Origin: Gramella sp. AN32
GTDB taxonomy: Bacteria; Bacteroidota; Bacteroidia; Flavobacteriales; Flavobacteriaceae
Assembly: GCF_023718305.1 (NCBI RefSeq)
Contig: NZ_QEYO01000010.1
Coordinates: forward strand, 62,001 to 126,000
Length of the DNA: 64,000 bases
Reading direction: 5' to 3'
The notes under the pieces are model-generated. The model did not search any database, was not told the DNA's origin, and saw only the letters and a program-made list of their open reading frames with translations. Below, one piece after another: positions 59,511-64,000 of this stretch. A program made the translations under genes and the position numbers. The first letter of the stretch is position 1. Each line of letters begins with the position of its first letter.

Positions 59511-59876
59511 CTAAGAATCGTTTCTTAAATACGCATCGGTGCCATCGAGCCAGTCTTCCCGAATGGGCGACCAGGTATCAATTTCTTCAACATCACCTAT
59601 CATGAGGGCTTCATGCGGAAGATTTGAAGGGATCACTATAATATCCCCCGCGTGAAGCTCTATCACCTCCTCTTTATCTTTACCAAACCAGAAGCGGATG
59701 CTTCCCGAAACCACGTTGGTAATCTGTTCATTTATATGACTGTGCAAGGGTACCCTAAAACCATCTTTAAACCTCATTTTCGCGATCATCACCTTTTCAC
59801 CATGAACAATTTTTCGTTCCATCTTTTCGGTAACCTGTTCACTGGGAACATCATTCCAATTGATTTTTTTCAGCAT
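59511..59876 (-). CDS. Cupin-domain protein
   Basis: 121 residues. The double-stranded beta-helix motif 1 is visible as PLHSHINEQITNVVSGSIRF, with two His and a Glu that usually bind a metal. Motif 2 is DIIVIPSNLPHEA with a third His. It is one base ahead of the SDR pair, so all three form one operon. Small cupins act as isomerases, dioxygenases or sensors of sugar acids; no closer call is possible. Confidence 0.88.
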   Translation of the reverse strand: MLKKINWNDVPSEQVTEKMERKIVHGEKVMIAKMRFKDGFRVPLHSHINEQITNVVSGSIRFWFGKDKEEVIELHAGDIIVIPSNLPHEALMIGDVEEIDTWSPIREDWLDGTDAYLRNDS

Positions 59877-59936
59877 TTCTTAAATTTAGCATTTCAATTC
59901 CCCTAAGATATTAATTATGATAGATAAATTTATACC

Positions 59937-60845
59937 TTAAACCTTTTTTGCAATTACTTTCGTTTTAGTGCGGTTGATGAAATATACCCCTGTAAGTAGG
60001 ATAACTGCCGCCAGAATTCCCTGTACGGTAATTAATTCATCTAAAAAATACCAGCCTAAAAACATGGCAATTATAGGGTTCACATAGGTTGAAGTGGCTA
60101 CTTTTTCCGGAGAGACCCTCTTCAAAAGAAAATTAAAAGAAGTAAAGGCGACAATACTTCCAAAAAGTACCAGGAGGATCATGGAGATTTGCACTTGTGG
60201 TTCCCACGAGGTTAATGCGAGCCACTCCTCTCCCAATAACATACTGGCAATTAGAAGAAGGATACCTCCAGAAAGCATCTGGTAGCCTGTATTCACTAAA
60301 TAGTTTTTGGGTAAATCGGCATTTCCCACGAAGATGCTGGCATACCCCCAACTCATCATGCAGAGGAATATGGTGAGCATTCCCCAAATGGACTGGTTGT
60401 CCCCTATCACCTGTTTCTGGCTCACCAGGAGATAAATTCCGGCGATGCCCAGAATAATCCCGATTACAGATTCTTTTTTGATTTTTTTGCCTTGAAGCAG
60501 CCACATTAGAAGAAGGATCACCAGGGGTTGGGAGGAAATCTCCAGTGCTGCAAAATTACTGTCTACAAAGCGCAAAGCCCATACAACACCGCCATTACCA
60601 ATAACAAGAAACAGGACTCCCGCAAAAACGCTATTCAAAAATTGTTTTTTGGTGATTCTTAAAGATTTCCCCAGACCAAGGCTGAGGAGGAATATTAATC
60701 CCCCTGCAGTGGTAAAACGAATTCCTGCAAGCATTAATGGTGATAATTGCGAAACGGAAATTTTATTGAGTAAATAAGTAGATCCCCAAATCACATAAAT
60801 AGAGAAAAATGCGAGGATGATGAGCAGTCTGTCAGATTTCTCCAT
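59937..60845 (-). CDS. EamA-family (drug/metabolite) transporter
   Basis: 302 residues with ten predicted membrane helices in two EamA repeats. The first repeat begins FSIYVIWGSTYLLNKISVSQL, given as FSIYVIWGSTYLLNK; the second contains SWGYASIFVG and ends TYVNPIIAMFLGWYFLDELI with GILAAVILLTGVYF. It is an exporter of the RhaT/YdcZ class; the solute is unknown. It lies 42 nt downstream of the msrA gene and 60 nt before the cupin gene. Confidence 0.92.
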   Translation of the reverse strand: MEKSDRLLIILAFFSIYVIWGSTYLLNKISVSQLSPLMLAGIRFTTAGGLIFLLSLGLGKSLRITKKQFLNSVFAGVLFLVIGNGGVVWALRFVDSNFAALEISSQPLVILLLMWLLQGKKIKKESVIGIILGIAGIYLLVSQKQVIGDNQSIWGMLTIFLCMMSWGYASIFVGNADLPKNYLVNTGYQMLSGGILLLIASMLLGEEWLALTSWEPQVQISMILLVLFGSIVAFTSFNFLLKRVSPEKVATSTYVNPIIAMFLGWYFLDELITVQGILAAVILLTGVYFINRTKTKVIAKKV

Positions 60846-60887
60846 TTTTGAAGTTTTGAAGCTGCAATATTACATTAAAACTTCTTC

Positions 60888-61370
60888 TTATTTTAGTAGG
60901 GATACAAACTCTTTTTTTAGTAGTTTCAGCTTAGGGGCAATGTATCGCCTACAGAAGGGTTTTGCCGGATCTTGCAGGTAATAATTTTGGATCTCTGCCC
61001 TACTCTCCTTGAATTCATGAAACTGGTAAACCTGAGTAATTATTCTCTTTTCGTATGCTAATTGAATTTTATCTAGAATATTCTGCACTTCCATTTTTTG
61101 ATAAGAACTAAAAACATAAATAGCCGACCTGTATTTAACCCGCATGCTATGGTCACTAAAACTCTCATGCGTTTTTAAATGAACATTGATAAGATCCAAC
61201 AATGAAATTTCTGAAGGATCAAATTCCAATAAAATTGCTTCAGAAAAATCTAAATTTTCTGACGCATTGATATATCCCTGTTGCACCTTAAAAACTCCTT
61301 TTAAAGATTGAAAAACGGCTTCGGTACACCAATGACATCCACCACCTAACCCAATTTTTTTCAAAGCCAT
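60888..61370 (-). CDS. msrA: Peptide-methionine (S)-S-oxide reductase
   Basis: 160-residue MsrA that repairs oxidised methionine. The catalytic Cys is in GGGCHWCTEAVF (GCFWC in most; here His replaces Phe). The Gly-x-Gly-x-x-x-Gly-type start and LLEFDPSEISLLDL and YRSAIYVFSSYQ are typical. A resolving Cys may be the one in AKPFCRRYIAPKL. The length is normal for the short flavobacterial form. It is in an operon with the EamA transporter. Confidence 0.93.
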   Translation of the reverse strand: MALKKIGLGGGCHWCTEAVFQSLKGVFKVQQGYINASENLDFSEAILLEFDPSEISLLDLINVHLKTHESFSDHSMRVKYRSAIYVFSSYQKMEVQNILDKIQLAYEKRIITQVYQFHEFKESRAEIQNYYLQDPAKPFCRRYIAPKLKLLKKEFVSLLK

Positions 61371-61486
61371 AATAATTTTAAACCTTTTATTCCGGCACTT
61401 GTTATTACATGATCATTATCATTCGAACGTCACGTATCCAAGTTTTTATCAATTTTAAAAATGGGCCAGGTTAAAATACTTAAATT

Positions 61487-62602
61487 TCACCACCATTTTT
61501 GAACTTTCGCAGGCTCCTTAATGATGATCTTTTCACCAATTTTTGGAGTAACAACTTTCAGGTTCAACTCTTTAGCCTTCTCCAGAAACCTCACCACAGG
61601 ATCTGTCCAGGGATGCAATGCCAATTTGAAGGCTGCCCAATGAATAGGCATGGCCACCCGGGCATTTACATCTTTTGCAGCCTGTGCACTTTCTTCCGGC
61701 ATCATATGAATTTCTTTCCAATGTTTATTATACTGGCCACATTCAATCATCGCAAAATCGAAAGGACCATAGGTTGCACCAATTTGTTTAAAATGGTCGC
61801 CATATCCGGAATCACCACTGAAATATATATTATCGGTTTTTCCCTGAATGATCCATGAAGCCCATAACGTATTATCGCGATCCCCAAAACCTCGCCCGGA
61901 AAAATGCTGGGCAGGCGCGGCAATAATTTTAAGGTCTTTAAAGCTTGTCGTATCCCACCAGTCCATTTCAGTAATCTGGTCTTCCGGAACTTCCCAGGCT
62001 TTCAAATGCGCGCCCAAACCAAGTGGGACATAAAAATGGGCTACTTTATCTTTTATTTTTTTAATGGAACCATAGTCAAGATGATCATAATGGTCATGAG
62101 AAAATAGTACCGCGTCTATTTTAGGAAGTTGTTGAATTTCAATAGGTAACCCATCTGAAAATCTTTTCGTACCTAACCAGGGATGCGGCGAAGGCACATC
62201 CCCAAACATAGGATCTATCAAAATATTTTTAGCATCTATCTGAAGTAGAAATGCAGAATGGCCAAACCATACCAATCTCGCTGGTCCCGCATAATTATTT
62301 ATTTCGGCAGCATCATTCCTAACAATGGGCATTGAATTTTCAGGGACGGTATTTTCCTGCGGATTGAAATAAGCTTTGGCAATTTTTGTCATTTTGGAAA
62401 AACTCATCTCCATCCTGACGTTACCGGGATTATGAAATTTCCCTTCTGAATATTGTGAAGAGGCTTTAAAGGTTTCTTCTTGATCATCTGAAATTTTTCC
62501 TCCAAATTCCGGGCTTAATTGCATAAAAAGGAATACACCAATGATGGTGATTACAATAAAAACTAATAGCATTTTTAAAATTTTGGAGAGTACTTTACGC
62601 AT
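61487..62602 (-). CDS. Membrane-anchored MBL-fold metallo-hydrolase (NAPE-PLD/UlaG-like)
   Basis: 371 residues. A single N-terminal anchor helix (MLLVFIVITIIGVFLFMQL) is followed by the MBL domain: WFGHSAFLLQID, ILIDPMFGD, the metal motif FSHDHYDHLDYG (HxHxDH), further ligands in APAQHFSGRG, FSGDSGYGDHF and MPIHWAAF. It thus keeps all ligands, in contrast to the pseudoenzyme at 36610. Related enzymes cleave phosphodiester or lactone bonds of lipids or sugars. It lies 9 nt after the SDR gene, probably cotranscribed. Confidence 0.92.
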   Translation of the reverse strand: MRKVLSKILKMLLVFIVITIIGVFLFMQLSPEFGGKISDDQEETFKASSQYSEGKFHNPGNVRMEMSFSKMTKIAKAYFNPQENTVPENSMPIVRNDAAEINNYAGPARLVWFGHSAFLLQIDAKNILIDPMFGDVPSPHPWLGTKRFSDGLPIEIQQLPKIDAVLFSHDHYDHLDYGSIKKIKDKVAHFYVPLGLGAHLKAWEVPEDQITEMDWWDTTSFKDLKIIAAPAQHFSGRGFGDRDNTLWASWIIQGKTDNIYFSGDSGYGDHFKQIGATYGPFDFAMIECGQYNKHWKEIHMMPEESAQAAKDVNARVAMPIHWAAFKLALHPWTDPVVRFLEKAKELNLKVVTPKIGEKIIIKEPAKVQKWW

Positions 62603-62611
62603 TTTCGAAAT

Positions 62612-63523
62612 CTAAACAGAAAATTTTGTTTGGGTCATTTTTTCTGATAGGTTCCATAATTCGTCAGCAATTTTTTCATCATAAGAATAAGGACTGGAAC
62701 CAACAACCCCCGGTTTGCCTTTCATTCCTTTAAAACCTGTTGGCCCGATATATTCACCACCTTTCAAAGATGGATGGGTAGCAGCTATAATTTCAGGCCT
62801 GGCCCCTTTTTCCGCAGAATGCGAGATGAAAAATGTAAATGGTTTAAGGATAAAAGTTAGGAACCCAGGAATATACCGGAATAATTCCGTGTCTGAAATT
62901 CCGGGATGAGCCGCAAGTGATTTTATTTTTAAATTACTTTTTTCAATTCTACGTTGCAATTCGTAGGCAAACATTAAACAGGCTAATTTACTTTGCCCAT
63001 AAGCTTTGCTCCTGGAATATTTCTTTTCCCAATTTATATCCTCAAAATTTATCTGTGCATTTTTATGCGCAATACTGCTCAAGCTTACGATCCTTGAATT
63101 TCCTGACTTTTTTAGTAAAGGAAATAACTTTTGGGTCAATAGAAAATGACCTAAATAATTTACCCCAAACTGACTTTCAAATCCATCCTCAGTTTTTTGA
63201 TATGGGGGGATCATAAGCCCGGCATTGTTCACTAAAACGTCTAGTCTTTCATGATTCTCTATAAATTTTTCTGTAAAAGCTTTTACGGAATTTAAACTTG
63301 AAAGATCTAATTCCATGATCTCGATTTGGGCCTTTCTATTTTTCCGGGTAATAGATTCCCGCGCAGTCCTAGCTTTCTTCAAATTTCTACAGGCCATAAC
63401 TACCACCATATTTTTCTTTACAAGAAATTTTGTGGTTTCATATCCCAGACCTGTATTAGCCCCGGTTATGATGGCAATTTTACCTGATTGATCCTGAATA
63501 TCATCAATAGATAAGTTTTTCAT
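62612..63523 (-). CDS. SDR-family oxidoreductase (retinol-dehydrogenase-like)
   Basis: 303 residues. IAIITGANTGLGYETTKFL nucleotide-binding motif, NNAGLMIPPY, SLSSIAHK (Ser) and YGQSKLACLMF (Tyr-x3-Lys). The C-terminal PTGFKGMKGKPGVVGSSPYSYDE is typical of the WWOX/RDH-like bacterial group. Substrate unknown, probably a lipophilic aldehyde or alcohol. It is the first gene of a two-gene operon with the MBL hydrolase. Confidence 0.92.
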   Translation of the reverse strand: MKNLSIDDIQDQSGKIAIITGANTGLGYETTKFLVKKNMVVVMACRNLKKARTARESITRKNRKAQIEIMELDLSSLNSVKAFTEKFIENHERLDVLVNNAGLMIPPYQKTEDGFESQFGVNYLGHFLLTQKLFPLLKKSGNSRIVSLSSIAHKNAQINFEDINWEKKYSRSKAYGQSKLACLMFAYELQRRIEKSNLKIKSLAAHPGISDTELFRYIPGFLTFILKPFTFFISHSAEKGARPEIIAATHPSLKGGEYIGPTGFKGMKGKPGVVGSSPYSYDEKIADELWNLSEKMTQTKFSV

Positions 63524-63647
63524 TTGTTTGATTTTTGTAGAGTCTTAAAAAAGAAAATTGAATTCTCAAATGGTATTTAAGAATTCAATTTTAATATAAA
63601 CCTTCTAATTAGGTAAAATCTGTAAATTAATAATAATCAGACAGGTG

Positions 63648-64000
63648 CTAATTTAATTTCTTTCCTTCTTTATTCATTTCAACATCCATATTTTTACCTT
63701 TCTGTTTAAATTCAATATCAAAAAATTCTCCTTTTTTCGCGTTTATCACATGTTCAATTTCTGTGATTTCCCGGTCTGCATAATTTTTATCTATGGAATC
63801 CTGCACCACTTGTGGAAGGTCTTCTTTCTTTATACTATTTTCAGTTTCCACCCAGGTTCCATCAGCATTAAAATCAGCACGGTATTTTTCCCCATCAATT
63901 TTAAAATGTGATTCCCAATAACCATGATCATCCTGTTGCCAGTCCGGATCGTTCTCCCCCGGATATTTTTTTTGAAAAGCAGCCACTACAGCTTCCGGAA
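63648..64000 (-). CDS. PepSY-like domain protein, 5' end outside the window
   Basis: The frame runs to the window edge; a GTG at 63986 is probably internal, because the residues before it (P-E-A-V-V-A-A-F) belong to the PepSY-like repeat (cf. PEAVKKAFEKKYPGA). The visible 117 residues contain YPGENDPDWQQDDHGYWESHF and a second repeat DSIDKNYADREITEIEHV. Such secreted proteins have a beta-lactamase-inhibitor-like fold and unknown function; they are common in Bacteroidota. The signal peptide should lie beyond the edge. Confidence 0.8.
   Translation of the reverse strand, partial: PEAVVAAFQKKYPGENDPDWQQDDHGYWESHFKIDGEKYRADFNADGTWVETENSIKKEDLPQVVQDSIDKNYADREITEIEHVINAKKGEFFDIEFKQKGKNMDVEMNKEGKKLN

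Overview
The window looks like chromosomal DNA from a marine Flavobacteriaceae member (Bacteroidota), in the neighbourhood of Gramella/Christiangramia, Salegentibacter or Zunongwangia. The evidence is protein content (LptD-amidase-MlaD-Fe-S neighbourhood, bacillithiol enzyme BshA, TonB-dependent receptor with a carboxypeptidase-regulatory domain, fused E1 alpha/beta, DUF4251 and DUF6527 families), moderately A+T-rich sequence, and many upstream matches to the Bacteroidota -7 promoter box TAnnTTTG. The genus is inference. No rRNA, tRNA, CRISPR array, insertion sequence or integrase was seen.

Layout. 1-8.4 kb: envelope and redox genes (lptD 5' end, N-acetylmuramoyl-L-alanine amidase, MlaD-like protein, two Fe-S proteins, a GH3/serine-hydrolase fusion). 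8.5-19.8 kb: housekeeping genes (bshA, a 970-residue FAD/Fe-S oxidase, a single-domain response regulator, aroC, a dicarboxylate symporter, mutS2 and ung). 19.8-28.7 kb: ppk1, a nucleoside phosphorylase, a SUI1-type factor, a 2-oxoglutarate oxygenase-like protein and a fused 2-oxoacid dehydrogenase E1. 28.8-30.3 kb: small membrane protein, lipocalin and OmpA lipoprotein. 30.3-36.5 kb: a compact biosynthetic operon with FAD oxidoreductase, methyltransferase, type III polyketide synthase, enoyl-reductase-like SDR, dehydratase, ketosynthase, acyl carrier protein and phosphopantetheinyl transferase. This is a type III PKS with its own partial fatty-acid-synthase line, probably making a phenolic or pyrone lipid. 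36.6-43.6 kb: a metallo-beta-lactamase-like protein without metal ligands, aconitase, HPF, guanine-deaminase-like enzyme, FNT channel and lipoproteins.

43.9-49.0 kb is a visibly A+T-richer minus-strand island and the most interesting part. It holds a Cas4-like/DEDD-type nuclease (DUF2779), a WYL regulator translationally coupled to it, a single-domain ubiquitin-like protein, a ThiF/E1-like adenylyltransferase, a DUF6527 protein and a 46-residue basic peptide. It resembles predicted bacterial ubiquitin-like conjugation systems and is a candidate defence locus. 

49.5-64 kb: a TonB-dependent receptor, a tandem array of intergenic repeats, two hybrid histidine kinases (one with seven 21-residue repeats), an SDR-SDR-cupin operon, an EamA exporter, MsrA, a membrane-anchored metallo-hydrolase, another SDR and the 3' part of a PepSY-like gene cut by the window edge. 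An inverted copy of the 52-kb repeat lies at 13.2 kb, showing a dispersed family.
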